From assembly GCA_027067775.1 (NCBI GenBank), contig JAMOVK010000042.1:1-50692 (forward strand): DNA of 50,692 bases, read 5' to 3'. Below, piece by piece: positions 19,001-28,995 of the stretch (within the stretch, counting starts at the first letter, position 1; the number at the start of each line of letters is the position of its first letter). The notes below the pieces were generated by a model, which was not told the DNA's origin, made no database searches, and saw only the letters and a list, made by a program, of their open reading frames with translations. This DNA comes from Deltaproteobacteria bacterium. Lineage in GTDB: Bacteria; Desulfobacterota; Dissulfuribacteria; Dissulfuribacterales; QOAL01. A program made the translations under genes and the position numbers.

Positions 19001-19876
19001 ATGGAAAGTCAACTATGTAAGAGTGATATTGCGCAGAAGGTTCATGAGATAAGATATTTTCCTGTGCCAAACAGTATTGTATTGAGTCTTTTTCGCACTA
19101 TCACCCAGAAAAACTGCACCTTTGATGAAATAAGCACGATAGTTGAGCCAGATGCATCGTTGTGTGCTCAGTTGCTCAGGGTGGCCAACAGTGCCTACTT
19201 CGGTTTCAGGGGCAAGGTGAATACCATTGAGAAGGCGGTCATGCTTATTGGGGTGGATGAGGTAAGAAACCTCTCTCTTGCCATCTGTCTGGTGAATCAG
19301 TTCAGAAATGTAGTCTTGGCAAAAGGTTTTGATATTAAGCGTTTTTGGGTCCATAACCTGATGACAGCATCCTGTGCCCAAGAGATATGCAAGGACAAGC
19401 AGTTTTTGGATAAAAACGAGCTTTATCTCATGGGGCTTTTGCATGATATTGGACGCCTTGCAATGGCTCAGTTGATGCCAGACGAGTTCAATTATATCGA
19501 AGTAAAAGCCAGAAGACTCGGCGTACATCCCTGGGCTGTGGAACAAAAACTTGGCATGACTCATACAGAGGTTGGGTACCTGCTTGCAAGCAGGTGGGGT
19601 CTTTCTGATCAGATGGCACAGGTGTTGGAGTTCCATCACAGTCCCATGTTGTCCAAAGGCTTTTCACGGGAATGCGCTGTAGTTGCTGTTGCTGCTCATA
19701 TTGCAAAAATGGTGGAAGCATCAAGCGGTGTGGGCCCAGAGCCTGTCTTACCTGATACAAAGGTCTTTCTTCTTGCAGGTATTGAGCTTAATCAAATGGA
19801 TCTTTTTTATGAAAAGGCGATGAATCTGAAGGATGAGATAGATAACCTTGCGAACATAATAGTAGGGCAGTCCTGA
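19001..19876 (+). CDS. HDOD domain protein
   Basis: IVEPDASLCAQLLRVANSAYFGFRGKVNTIEKAVMLIGVDEVRNL; LMGLLHDIGRLAM; EFHHSP. Confidence 0.92.
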   Translation: MESQLCKSDIAQKVHEIRYFPVPNSIVLSLFRTITQKNCTFDEISTIVEPDASLCAQLLRVANSAYFGFRGKVNTIEKAVMLIGVDEVRNLSLAICLVNQFRNVVLAKGFDIKRFWVHNLMTASCAQEICKDKQFLDKNELYLMGLLHDIGRLAMAQLMPDEFNYIEVKARRLGVHPWAVEQKLGMTHTEVGYLLASRWGLSDQMAQVLEFHHSPMLSKGFSRECAVVAVAAHIAKMVEASSGVGPEPVLPDTKVFLLAGIELNQMDLFYEKAMNLKDEIDNLANIIVGQS

Positions 19877-19877
19877 A

Positions 19878-22046
19878 ATGTCTGATTTTCACAGTTATCA
19901 AGAACCAATCAATATGGATGAAATTAAGGATAGCATCCTTGATATGGACCAGGACAGGCTCGTTCACATGCGTGCTCTTGGAATTGTGCTTCGACTCATG
20001 GAGGTTCCTTCCAAGATTGCAAACAAAGAAGAACTCTACTCCCAGATTGTAAAGATAGTGGCTGAAGAGATAGGTTGTGAAAATGTCTCTCTTCTCATTT
20101 ATAAGCCAGAAAAGGAGATACTGGAACTTGCAGCAGCCATTGGAATCAGCCAGTTGGTGGATGAAGATACCAAAGAGCTTGATAGGAAGTTCAATAAGGG
20201 ACTCTTTTTTAAAAAAGGAAAGAGCATTGCCTGGGAAGTCTTTGATTCCCAGCAGCCTGTATTTATAAGCGACAGTTCCGAAATGGAGATTCCTCTAGTA
20301 GAAAATGCCAAGCAGGTTCCCAGATCCTTGGCCTGTCTGCCAATCTCTTCCAAGGGTATTTTAAACCTGAGCTCTTCAAGGGCAATGGAGTTTACAAACA
20401 GCCTTAAGAGGAATCTTATTATAATTGCTCAGGTTATAGCTCATCTGATCCAGGGTTATAGAGAGAAAGACGTACTGGCAGAAGGGCATTTTTACATCCA
20501 AAATATTGTCGAAAGTAACAACAGGACCAAGGAAGAGGCTTTTCAGGATGGTATGCCAGTGGATTATCTTATGGCTGCCATGGAAAATGCCCCACAGGGG
20601 ATATGTCTTTTGTCATCAGATGGTGGCTTCATACATGCCAACAAGTCTTTATGTGAATTGTTTCAGTGTGACAATGACTTTCTCAAAGAAAAGGGGCTTG
20701 GCCGTTATTTTATGGATGCCTCGGTTTTTCTTGAATTTACTAAAACCGTAAAGGGAGACGTCTTTAAAAAGATATCCCAGGTGCGCCTCATCAGACCAGA
20801 CGGTACAACATTTCTGGCTGATTTTTTTTATCATCCCGTAAAATCAAAAAAAGGTCATAAAATAGGCGGCATAGTCTTTATCCATGACCTGTCAGATCAC
20901 CTTCATGACTCTGAGCAACGGATAAGGGAGGAAAAGCTGAGGGCGCTTGGTTCCATGGCAGCAGGCATTGCCCATGACTTCAACAACCTTCTCATGGCTA
21001 TACTTGGCAATGTGGAACTGTTGCAGATGGAGCTTCAGGGAACAAAACATGAACAGCGTCTCAAAAACATTGAAAAGTGTGTAAACGATGGCGCCCAGAC
21101 CATTAAGAGAATCCAGGCCTTTGTAAAGGGTCATTCCGGTAAACATGTACCGGCTGAAAAGTCTATCGAAACCGCTGTAATTATAGAGGAGGCGGTCCAG
21201 TTTACCAGGCCTCTTTGGAAGGACGAATGTGAAAAAAGAGGAATTTATATCAGTGTAGAAACCCATCTTGACAGGAAACTTACTGCCAACATGGCTGCCT
21301 ATGAGTTGAGAGAGGTATTGATTAACCTCATTATAAATGCCATAGACGCTATGCCTGCAGGGGGCAAGATCATTATCAAATCTTACAAGAAGGACGAGCA
21401 TGCCATAATTGAGGTTAGGGATACTGGTACCGGCATGGATGAGGACGTACTTCCCCACATCTTTGATCCATATTTCTCTACCAAGCAGAGCGGAAGTTCC
21501 GGACTTGGCCTGAGTATAGTCTATGGTCTGATCTCAAATGTGGGAGGTAAGATTGATGTTGAATCTCAGAAAGGCTGTGGCAGTACGTTCATAATCTCTC
21601 TTCCACGTTCCCACGCCAGGAAAAAGGAGAGCAAGAATCAAGATTGTCATGAGCGGGTTGGAAATCAAAAACTCAGGATCATGGCGATAGACGACGAACC
21701 GCAGATAGTCGAGCTTATAGGTCTGATGCTTGGAAGCCTTGGTCATCATGTCACAAGTTTCGCAGATCCAAAGGAGGCCCTTGCCAAGATCAAAGAGGAG
21801 CATTTTGATTTGGTACTTACAGATTTGGGAATGCCTGGGATTAGTGGCTGGGAGATAGCTTCGGCAATTCGTTCGTTATCCCCAAAGACTTTTGTTGTCA
21901 TGATGACAGGATGGGGTGCATCTTTCAAGGAAGAAGATCTCAAAGACAAGGGAATAGATGCCTTGCTGACAAAACCATTCAGATTAAACGATATTTTAGA
22001 GGTGATTTCCAGACTATTTAACAAGTGCTTTAGGCAGTCTAAATAG
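19878..22046 (+). CDS. Hybrid sensor histidine kinase (GAF-like, PAS, HisKA, HATPase, REC)
   Basis: LGSMAAGIAHDFNNLLMAILGNVELL (H box), NLIINAIDAMP (N box), GTGMDEDVLPHIFDPYFSTK, GLGLSIVYG, then a receiver: IMAIDDEPQIVELI...DLVLTDLGMPGISGWE...VVMMTGW...LLTKPF. Confidence 0.95.
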   Translation: MSDFHSYQEPINMDEIKDSILDMDQDRLVHMRALGIVLRLMEVPSKIANKEELYSQIVKIVAEEIGCENVSLLIYKPEKEILELAAAIGISQLVDEDTKELDRKFNKGLFFKKGKSIAWEVFDSQQPVFISDSSEMEIPLVENAKQVPRSLACLPISSKGILNLSSSRAMEFTNSLKRNLIIIAQVIAHLIQGYREKDVLAEGHFYIQNIVESNNRTKEEAFQDGMPVDYLMAAMENAPQGICLLSSDGGFIHANKSLCELFQCDNDFLKEKGLGRYFMDASVFLEFTKTVKGDVFKKISQVRLIRPDGTTFLADFFYHPVKSKKGHKIGGIVFIHDLSDHLHDSEQRIREEKLRALGSMAAGIAHDFNNLLMAILGNVELLQMELQGTKHEQRLKNIEKCVNDGAQTIKRIQAFVKGHSGKHVPAEKSIETAVIIEEAVQFTRPLWKDECEKRGIYISVETHLDRKLTANMAAYELREVLINLIINAIDAMPAGGKIIIKSYKKDEHAIIEVRDTGTGMDEDVLPHIFDPYFSTKQSGSSGLGLSIVYGLISNVGGKIDVESQKGCGSTFIISLPRSHARKKESKNQDCHERVGNQKLRIMAIDDEPQIVELIGLMLGSLGHHVTSFADPKEALAKIKEEHFDLVLTDLGMPGISGWEIASAIRSLSPKTFVVMMTGWGASFKEEDLKDKGIDALLTKPFRLNDILEVISRLFNKCFRQSK

Positions 22047-22088
22047 TATCTAAAAGCTTTCCCTAAGTTCTCATCAACAAGAGCCGCC

Positions 22089-22577
22089 CTATTTTTTTTC
22101 TTCCTCCTTGGCTTCCTTGGTGCCGTTTTCCAGATTTTGCCAAAGCTGGAATAATAGATCCTTTAGCTGGGCAATTTCAGCTTCGCTTAGGCCTTTTACC
22201 GCTATGTTATGTACTTCGCTCCCCTTTTGCAGAAGCACTTCCTGGAGTTCGCGTCCTTTGGGTGTGAGAAATATATGAAATGCCCTTCTGTCAGAGGGAA
22301 CCCTGCGCCTTTCTATTAATCCAGCCTCTTCCAGCCTGTCCAATGTCCTGACAAGGGTGGGGCTTTCTATATAGAGACGGTGGGCCAATTGGGTCTGTGT
22401 TAGGCCTTCTTCTTCAAAAAGCTTAGTTAATACACAGAACTGCGCACCGGTAAGGTTAAAGTTTTCTAGCTTATAATCTAGCAGCTTTAAAAATGCCTTT
22501 ACAAGGCGATTGGCAATAAATCCAAGACAGTTATCCACGCTGAACGAGAACTGTGACACCTCTTTTTTCTTATCCAT
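22089..22577 (-). CDS. MarR family transcriptional regulator
   Basis: EEGLTQTQLAHRLYIESPTLVRTLDRLEEAGLIERRRVPSDRRAFHIFLTPKGREL. Confidence 0.93.
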   Translation of the reverse strand: MDKKKEVSQFSFSVDNCLGFIANRLVKAFLKLLDYKLENFNLTGAQFCVLTKLFEEEGLTQTQLAHRLYIESPTLVRTLDRLEEAGLIERRRVPSDRRAFHIFLTPKGRELQEVLLQKGSEVHNIAVKGLSEAEIAQLKDLLFQLWQNLENGTKEAKEEEKK

Positions 22578-22586
22578 CTCTTTCTC

Positions 22587-23267
22587 CTATCTAGTTGCAA
22601 GTTTTATTATCTCCTCTACTACCTCATCGGCAGTCATGTTACTTGAATCAATAATTTTGGCATCTTTAGCCGGTCGAAGGGGAGCAATGGGTCTTTCAAT
22701 GTCTGCTTTATCACGTTTTTTGATTTGTTGCAATATAATATCAAATGAAATTATGTTATCTTGCTTTGCAAGCTGTCTCTGTCGCCTTCTGGCCCTTTCT
22801 TCAGGTGAGGCCGTAAGAAATATCTTCAAATCGGCATCAGGAAATACCACCGTACCCATATCCCGTCCTTCGGCAACAGTGTCTGAACCCGAGGCAATCT
22901 TTTTCTGAATAAGCGAAAGCTTATCCCTAACAGCCTGTATTCTAGAGATCTGCGAGGCTGCTTTATCCATTTCCGGAGTTCTGATCTGCCTTGATACGTC
23001 CTTTGCATTAAGAAAGACACGCCCTTGATAAAATTCAATAACAAGGTCTTTCAGGGCGTCTGAGACCCTATCTTCATCATCCAGAGATATGTGGCACTCC
23101 TTCATAAACAGGGCACAGGCCCTGTACATTGCCCCTGTGTCCAGATACAAAAAATTAAGTCTTTTTGCCACCTTTTTACTAATGGTGCTTTTTCCAGCCC
23201 CGGCCGGTCCATCTATAGTAATAATCAACTTACGACTTCCCCCATTGGCAAAAATCCAGCGGTGCAA
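22587..23267 (-). CDS. cmk: Cytidylate kinase
   Basis: LIITIDGPAGAGKSTISKKVAKRLNFLYLDTGAMYRA; VAEGRDMGTVVFPDADLKIFLTASPEERARRR. Confidence 0.95.
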   Translation of the reverse strand: MHRWIFANGGSRKLIITIDGPAGAGKSTISKKVAKRLNFLYLDTGAMYRACALFMKECHISLDDEDRVSDALKDLVIEFYQGRVFLNAKDVSRQIRTPEMDKAASQISRIQAVRDKLSLIQKKIASGSDTVAEGRDMGTVVFPDADLKIFLTASPEERARRRQRQLAKQDNIISFDIILQQIKKRDKADIERPIAPLRPAKDAKIIDSSNMTADEVVEEIIKLATR

Positions 23268-23406
23268 GAATATACTCCTTTTTTAACAAGACTCAAGATA
23301 AAAAGGTTAATAATTTAACTTAAAATGTATCAACAGGAAAAAATTGAAAAAACTTAAAAGAATTGTCTAGCCAAGAAAATCTGTGGAGAATTTGAGGGAA
23401 TATCAC

Positions 23407-23437
23407 GGCGATATGGCGATTTTGGAGCCATATCGCC
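23407..23437. terminator. Strong intergenic hairpin downstream of the flavodoxin-like gene
   Basis: GGCGATATGGC (23407-23417) / GCCATATCGCC (23427-23437), 11 perfect bp and 9-nt loop; no clear U-tract on either strand. Confidence 0.45.
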
Positions 23438-23455
23438 TGCTATTTGTAAGAATTG

Positions 23456-23944
23456 TTATAATGGTAGGTCAAGGCTGTTCAGTAGTTTTATAAGTCTGTC
23501 TATGTCTTCATCATTAGGATGACCCTTGGCCATCTCCGCGTCCTTGACCCATTCTGGTACAGGTTCCTTTTGGCGTGCTTCCTCCAAAATCTGTTCAGGG
23601 ACTTCTCCCAGACAGTCGAAAACTCCAACTATCTTTGCTCTTTTTGCTAGTTTTTTGGCTTTGTTGATGGCATTTTTAACTGTTTCGGATTCTGGCTTAG
23701 ATGCATGGGTGGCAAAGAGAAACAGCTCCTTTTCATCAATAAACTTTTTCAAATACTCCTGAGCAGCCATGTCAGGTTCGCCGTCCTCTATTCTGAAGCC
23801 AACAGCCACAAAGGTGTAGTCATTTGGGTCTGGGGCCTGATCTATTGGATAGATCTCTTTTTCTCCGGGAAGATAATCATAGATTGCCTGTGCAAGTTTT
23901 TTTGTATTACCTGTTTTTGATGAATAAACCACTAAATTTTTCAT
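23456..23944 (-). CDS. Flavodoxin family protein
   Basis: MKNLVVYSSKTGNTKKLAQAIYDYLPGEKEIYPI; start taken at internal ATG 23944 rather than 23956. Confidence 0.85.
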   Translation of the reverse strand: MKNLVVYSSKTGNTKKLAQAIYDYLPGEKEIYPIDQAPDPNDYTFVAVGFRIEDGEPDMAAQEYLKKFIDEKELFLFATHASKPESETVKNAINKAKKLAKRAKIVGVFDCLGEVPEQILEEARQKEPVPEWVKDAEMAKGHPNDEDIDRLIKLLNSLDLPL

Positions 23945-24174
23945 GGTTGCCTCCAAATTTTTTATATTCTTGGGTCTGTCTTGTGAGATGTTGTCTTATA
24001 GATTTGTCCCATCCTTTATTAAAATAGGTATAGAAACAACAGATTCAATAAGGAGGAACGAATCAACCGCCTTTCACAGTGTGATGCTTCTTGAAATGCG
24101 CTCTTTTGTTGAAAATAGTTTGTCCATGACTTAATGTCTTTTTAAATGATGGATGTGTAAATCCGGAGGCACTG

Positions 24175-24786
24175 GTGAATCTAGAACAGTTTTGGAGCAG
24201 CCCAGAATATATCTTCTATGCGGTAGTTTGTGTTTGTCTGGTTGTAGTTAGCATCTGTTTTGTCATGCTGGTTGCGGCTGTTCGTACCACTTTAAAGAAA
24301 GTGGACCGGAGTTTGACCCTTGTAGACAAGCGTATTCACCAGCTCGAACCTATATTGGATGGGGCTGCAAGAATAGAAGACAATTTGAACGAGATAATGC
24401 GCGAAGGACAGGTATATCTTGAGAGGCTACAGCATGAGGCAGGAAAGGTGATGGCCGAGATTACCGATACCCTTGGTCGTTTGAAATCGCTGGAGGAAAT
24501 TCTAGAGACCAGGCTCGAGCAGGACGTTCCTCCCATTCTTAATGAAACAAAACAGCTGGTTAATGGAATAAATGAAATAACCCATGATGTGCAGGAGAAG
24601 ATAAAGGCAGCAGATGAGCTCTTTCAGGCAGTAGATGAGGCTGGTCATACCGTGCGCATGGTAACTGGTATTATAAAAGGTGGCCTTACAGGCCTTGCAG
24701 TGCAGGTAGCCAGTCTAGCTGTTGGAATGAAGGCGTCGATAGAATATGTAACTGAAAATATACACAAAGGAGGTGATAATAAATGA
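24175..24786 (+). CDS. DUF948-like single-pass membrane protein with coiled coil
   Basis: N-terminal TM (IFYAVVCVCLVVVSICFVMLVAAV), long helical region; GTG start; overlaps a YtxH-like gene. Confidence 0.65.
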   Translation: MNLEQFWSSPEYIFYAVVCVCLVVVSICFVMLVAAVRTTLKKVDRSLTLVDKRIHQLEPILDGAARIEDNLNEIMREGQVYLERLQHEAGKVMAEITDTLGRLKSLEEILETRLEQDVPPILNETKQLVNGINEITHDVQEKIKAADELFQAVDEAGHTVRMVTGIIKGGLTGLAVQVASLAVGMKASIEYVTENIHKGGDNK

Positions 24787-25130
24787 GCAACGGACGTTAT
24801 TCTGCAGGCGGTGTAGCCCTTGCATTTTTATTGGGCAGTGCTGTAGGTGCCGGGTTGGCCTTGTTGGTTGCTCCAAAGTCTGGTCCTGAGACAAGGGAAC
24901 TTTTGAAGGAGCAGGCAAACGTGGCCAAAGATGAGGCTCTTAAGGTGGCAGACGAAGTAAAAGAAAAGGCCTCAGAGCTCCTTGAAAAGAGCAAAGAGGT
25001 GGTGGAGGCAAAAAAGTCGGTTTTGGAATCCGCACTTGAAGCAGGCAAAGAGGCAATGGAACAAGAAAAAGAGAGGCTTCTTACCAAGATACACTTTGAG
25101 GATAAGAAACAAGGGGCAAATGAAGCCTAG
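24783..25130 (+). CDS. YtxH domain-containing protein
   Basis: GGVALAFLLGSAVGAGLALLVAPKSGPETRELLKEQ is the YtxH (gas vesicle protein-like) motif. Confidence 0.88.
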   Translation: MSNGRYSAGGVALAFLLGSAVGAGLALLVAPKSGPETRELLKEQANVAKDEALKVADEVKEKASELLEKSKEVVEAKKSVLESALEAGKEAMEQEKERLLTKIHFEDKKQGANEA

Positions 25131-25159
25131 GCGTTGTCAATATCTGGGTTAGTTCAAGT

Positions 25160-25209
25160 AAAAAACGAGTTGGGAGCCTGCCAGTCTGGCAAGGCCCCGA
25201 TCGTTTTTT
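25160..25209. terminator. Terminator-like hairpin between convergent genes
   Basis: AAAAAACGA (25160-25168) ... TCGTTTTTT (25201-25209), with nested GGG/CCC and TGCCAG/CTGGCA complementarity. Confidence 0.65.
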
Positions 25210-25238
25210 AGGATTGATGAGTTTCAAGGATGTGTAAC

Positions 25239-26063
25239 TTATTGTAGAGGTATGGCACTTGTCCAGCCAAGTTTTTCTCGTAAGATGGTAAAGTAGTCTC
25301 TATGGGGAGACTTTATTAGCTTCAGATAACCTTTGTGTCTTGAGATACTGATCCTGTAGCCTTTATGTAGGGGCATTCCAACTTGTCCATCTATGTCAAG
25401 GCATACCTCCTCTTGGATCTGGTTAACCTCAACCGTGATAGTGGAAGAACCAGAAAGTATAAGCGGCCTTGCGCTTAGCGCAAAAGGGCATATGGGTGTA
25501 AGTACTATGACTTCAAGCCCTGGATGGATAATTGGGCCACCTGCAGAAAGGTTGTATCCTGTAGAACCGGTAGCGCTTGAAACAATGAGACCGTCTCCCC
25601 GATAAGTTGTAAGAAAGTTACCATCTGCCCAGGTATTTATACTTATGATTTTTGATAGAGCGCCTTTTGTGATCACTGCCTCATTTAATGCTGTATACTC
25701 TTTGACGACTTTGCCATCTTCATTGAATACCTGTACCCTTAGCACCATTCTTCTGTCTAGTTCAAAGTTACCTTTTACCAGACGTTCGAGGGCCTCGTTC
25801 ATCTCATCAGTATGTACTTCAGTAAGAAAGCCAAGTCCTCCTGCATTTATTCCCAGAAGGGGAAGCTGCTTTTCAAAGGCCTTTGCTGCTACATGGAGCA
25901 ATGTGCCGTCTCCCCCGACTACTATTACTGCCTGATCTCCAGGGGTGATGGAGCCTTGGGAGACTTTTACCTCATGTTTTTCGAGAAACTGCTTTACCTC
26001 TTGGGCAACCTGAGCAGCCCGCTCAGAATCCTGTTTTACAGTAAGATTTACACATTCGAGCAT
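25239..26063 (-). CDS. nadK: NAD kinase
   Basis: VVGGDGTLLHVAAKAFEKQLPLLGINAGGLGFLTEV; YRGDGLIVSSATGSTGYNLSAGGPIIHP. Confidence 0.95.
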   Translation of the reverse strand: MLECVNLTVKQDSERAAQVAQEVKQFLEKHEVKVSQGSITPGDQAVIVVGGDGTLLHVAAKAFEKQLPLLGINAGGLGFLTEVHTDEMNEALERLVKGNFELDRRMVLRVQVFNEDGKVVKEYTALNEAVITKGALSKIISINTWADGNFLTTYRGDGLIVSSATGSTGYNLSAGGPIIHPGLEVIVLTPICPFALSARPLILSGSSTITVEVNQIQEEVCLDIDGQVGMPLHKGYRISISRHKGYLKLIKSPHRDYFTILREKLGWTSAIPLQ

Positions 26064-26066
26064 TTG

Positions 26067-28724
26067 TCATGGACCCACAATAACAAGCACATAAGCATGT
26101 GAATTGAAATAGCGTTTTGCAGCCAAAACCACATCCTGTGGACTCACCTTCTGGACAAGCTGAGGATATCTGTCAGAAAAATCATAACCAAGCCCTAGAA
26201 GTTCGTTAATAGCCATGTCCATGGCCTTCGATCCTGGTGTCTGGAGGGATATCTGGTGTCTGCCAATAAGCCAGTTCTTGGCCCGCTCCACTTCTGCAGC
26301 CTCCGGGGCTTCTTCCTGTATCCTATACAGTTCCCTCCACATTCCCTTTTGGGCCTTTTGTTTTTTTTCTGGTGAACATGCTATGTATGTGGCTATAAAA
26401 CCATAATCAACACCAAAGTTGATAAAGGAAGTCACGGCATAGGCTAGTGATTCCTTGTCCCGGAGTTCTTTAAAGAGTCTTCCACCCTGTCCGGCAAGTA
26501 TAGCATTTAGGACTTCCAGAGGAAACCTGTCATTGCTAGATAGAGAGGTACCCATGAATCCAAGCACTATGTGTTCCTGCTGCTTATCCCTATAGATGTT
26601 TATCACCTTAGGAGATGTTAGGGCTTGGGGATCGGGTGGAGACGGAAGAAAGCCCTTGGCCTGGTTTTGCCAGTTCTTTAATAGAATGGACAACTCGCTT
26701 TTTAACTGATTAGTATCAAAGTCTCCAACTACGGCAATGACCGCCCTGTCCGGCACCGCATAGTCCTGGTAAAGGGACATAAGGTCATCCTTTGAAAACC
26801 GCATAACATTTTCAGGTGTGCCAAGCACATTCATCGAGTAAGGATGCGGTGAGAATAGCTGTTTTCTGAACTCTCTTACTGCTACAGATACCATATTGTC
26901 ATCCTGGCGTTTAATGGCAGCGAGGATTTGAGGCTTGAGCTTTTCAACCTCTCTTTCAGGAAAGGTGGGGGAAAGCAATATCTCAGTAAGAATTGCCAGT
27001 CCCTTTCTAAAGGTCTCACTTGTAAATCTGCCTTTCAGGCCAAAGGAGTTTTGGCCTGAAAAACCGTTAATATGGGCCCCCATGCCGTCTATGATTTCGG
27101 AAATGGCCTGGGCGCTGTGAAGACTGGTGCCCTTTGTCCATGCCTTGCCCAGCATGTTGAATATCCCATTGTTGGCCTTATTCTCGTATCTGAGTCCTCC
27201 AGGCATGACAATTCTGATTCCTACAGTTGGCAGGTCATGGCTCTCAAGGCAAAGCAGGGTGATTCCATTCCCAATGGTAAACCGCTGAACCCTGCCTTTT
27301 GTGCCTGTTTCAGCCATGGAAATCAGGCTGGCTGATTCCTTGTTTGATGCTTGATCCAAGGCATTTTTCAGATCTTGATCACTGAAGGTGACATTTGAGT
27401 CTTCCGGAAAGACAATGGAGACGTTTATTTTTAATGGATTTAAATACCTTTGAGCCACATCCATGATATCTTTTGGTGTTACCTCTTTGACTTTTTTGAG
27501 ATACTCCATTTCTTTGGCTGCATCTCCTGCCAAGATCTGGAATATCCCAAGTTTTCTGGCCTCTCCCTCCATGGTTTCCTGGCTATAAAGAAAATCGGTT
27601 ACAAGCTGGGTTTTGGCTTTGGTCAAGTCTTTTGGAGACACCTCTTGTTTTTTTAGCTTGTCCAGCTCTCTAAAGAGACTGACAAGCACTTTCTGCAGAT
27701 TGTGAGGATCAATATCTGCGGTTATCTCGAAAAGGCCAGGACCAGCAGGAGTAAAGGCTGATGCATCAATGGAATGAACAAGTTGCAACTGGTTTTTTAG
27801 CCTGGAGACAAGAAGGGAACTTTCTCCGTCAGACAGCAAAGAAGATAGCAGATCCAGGGCCGGGACATCTTGTCCGGTAAAACTGGGAAGGCCAGAAAAG
27901 GAAAGGGCCAGGTAACCTTCGTTGCAATCCATGGATGTCTTTATGATTCTTGGCCCTTTTTGTGGAGGCTCTTCAGGAAATGACTGCTTTAAGCATTCCT
28001 TTTTATCTTCCTTACCAAAAAACTGTTCGATCTTTGCCAATGCATCCTTGGCATTGACATCCCCTGTTACTATAACAGCCATGTTGCAGGGCCTGTAATG
28101 TTTTGCCATGTAGGCAAGGATGTCTTGTCTTGTAAAGGAGGAGACAGTCTCTTCGTAACCGATAATTGGGCGCCTGTAGGGATAAACCTGATAAGAGATC
28201 CTCATCAGGTTTTCAAAAAGCCTCGTGTGCGGATTGTCGAGGCGCATCTTCATCTCTTCAAGCACGACCTTTTTTTCCCTTTCAAGCTCTTCCGGGTCGA
28301 ATTTTGAGTGAAAGACCGCATCTTCCAATATGTCCAGGGCAGTAGTCAGATGCCGTGACGGAACAACACAGTGATATACCGTATAATCATAAGATGTGTA
28401 GGCATTTATGGTCCCACCTAAAGCCTCTACTGTGGCGGCTAATTCCCCAGGTTTTCTCTTATCCGTGCCTTTGAAGATCATGTGTTCAATAAGATGGGTT
28501 ATGCCTGCCTGTTCTTCTGTCTCGTATGCGCTGCCTGCCTTTACCCATACCTGTACAGCTACTACCGGAGCCCTGTGGCTTTCTTTAACCACCCCCGTCA
28601 GGCCATTGGTTAAGACTTTTGTGAACAGCCCTGTCATTTCTGAAGCTGCCTGGGTCATGCCTGCACTAAAGATGAAGATGGAACCAATGCTGAGTAGCAA
28701 GATCAGAAGGGGTATTCTGTTCAT
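26067..28724 (-). CDS. Insulinase-like (M16) zinc protease, two-domain, secreted
   Basis: Signal-like N-terminus; HLIEHMIFKGTDKR (HxxEH); 885 aa with a second M16-like half. Confidence 0.93.
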   Translation of the reverse strand: MNRIPLLILLLSIGSIFIFSAGMTQAASEMTGLFTKVLTNGLTGVVKESHRAPVVAVQVWVKAGSAYETEEQAGITHLIEHMIFKGTDKRKPGELAATVEALGGTINAYTSYDYTVYHCVVPSRHLTTALDILEDAVFHSKFDPEELEREKKVVLEEMKMRLDNPHTRLFENLMRISYQVYPYRRPIIGYEETVSSFTRQDILAYMAKHYRPCNMAVIVTGDVNAKDALAKIEQFFGKEDKKECLKQSFPEEPPQKGPRIIKTSMDCNEGYLALSFSGLPSFTGQDVPALDLLSSLLSDGESSLLVSRLKNQLQLVHSIDASAFTPAGPGLFEITADIDPHNLQKVLVSLFRELDKLKKQEVSPKDLTKAKTQLVTDFLYSQETMEGEARKLGIFQILAGDAAKEMEYLKKVKEVTPKDIMDVAQRYLNPLKINVSIVFPEDSNVTFSDQDLKNALDQASNKESASLISMAETGTKGRVQRFTIGNGITLLCLESHDLPTVGIRIVMPGGLRYENKANNGIFNMLGKAWTKGTSLHSAQAISEIIDGMGAHINGFSGQNSFGLKGRFTSETFRKGLAILTEILLSPTFPEREVEKLKPQILAAIKRQDDNMVSVAVREFRKQLFSPHPYSMNVLGTPENVMRFSKDDLMSLYQDYAVPDRAVIAVVGDFDTNQLKSELSILLKNWQNQAKGFLPSPPDPQALTSPKVINIYRDKQQEHIVLGFMGTSLSSNDRFPLEVLNAILAGQGGRLFKELRDKESLAYAVTSFINFGVDYGFIATYIACSPEKKQKAQKGMWRELYRIQEEAPEAAEVERAKNWLIGRHQISLQTPGSKAMDMAINELLGLGYDFSDRYPQLVQKVSPQDVVLAAKRYFNSHAYVLVIVGP

Positions 28725-28765
28725 GGGAGCTTCTCCTATAAATTAAAAAGTTGTTTTCGACCGAC

Positions 28766-28798
28766 TTGGTAATTTGGTAATATTGGTAATAATGGTTT
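28766..28798. repeat. Short tandem direct repeat TTGGTAAT x3 (plus degenerate fourth)
   Basis: TTGGTAAT at 28766-28773, 28774-28781 and 28783-28790, then AATGGTTT at 28791-28798, in the divergent intergenic region. Confidence 0.7.
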
Positions 28799-28995
28799 TT
28801 TAAGATTACAGATTCCTTGAAAATTTGCCACTGAATGGTCATTCAACTAATCCTTGACACAGTGCGTGAATTTTGGTACGTACGAATTCAATTTGGAAAA
28901 AATATTAATAACTTTAATGTTCTCTTCATGCAATGCTAATCCTTATTAACCTGTGCAATCATTATTAACCATCATGTTGAGGAGGGGAGCGTCCT

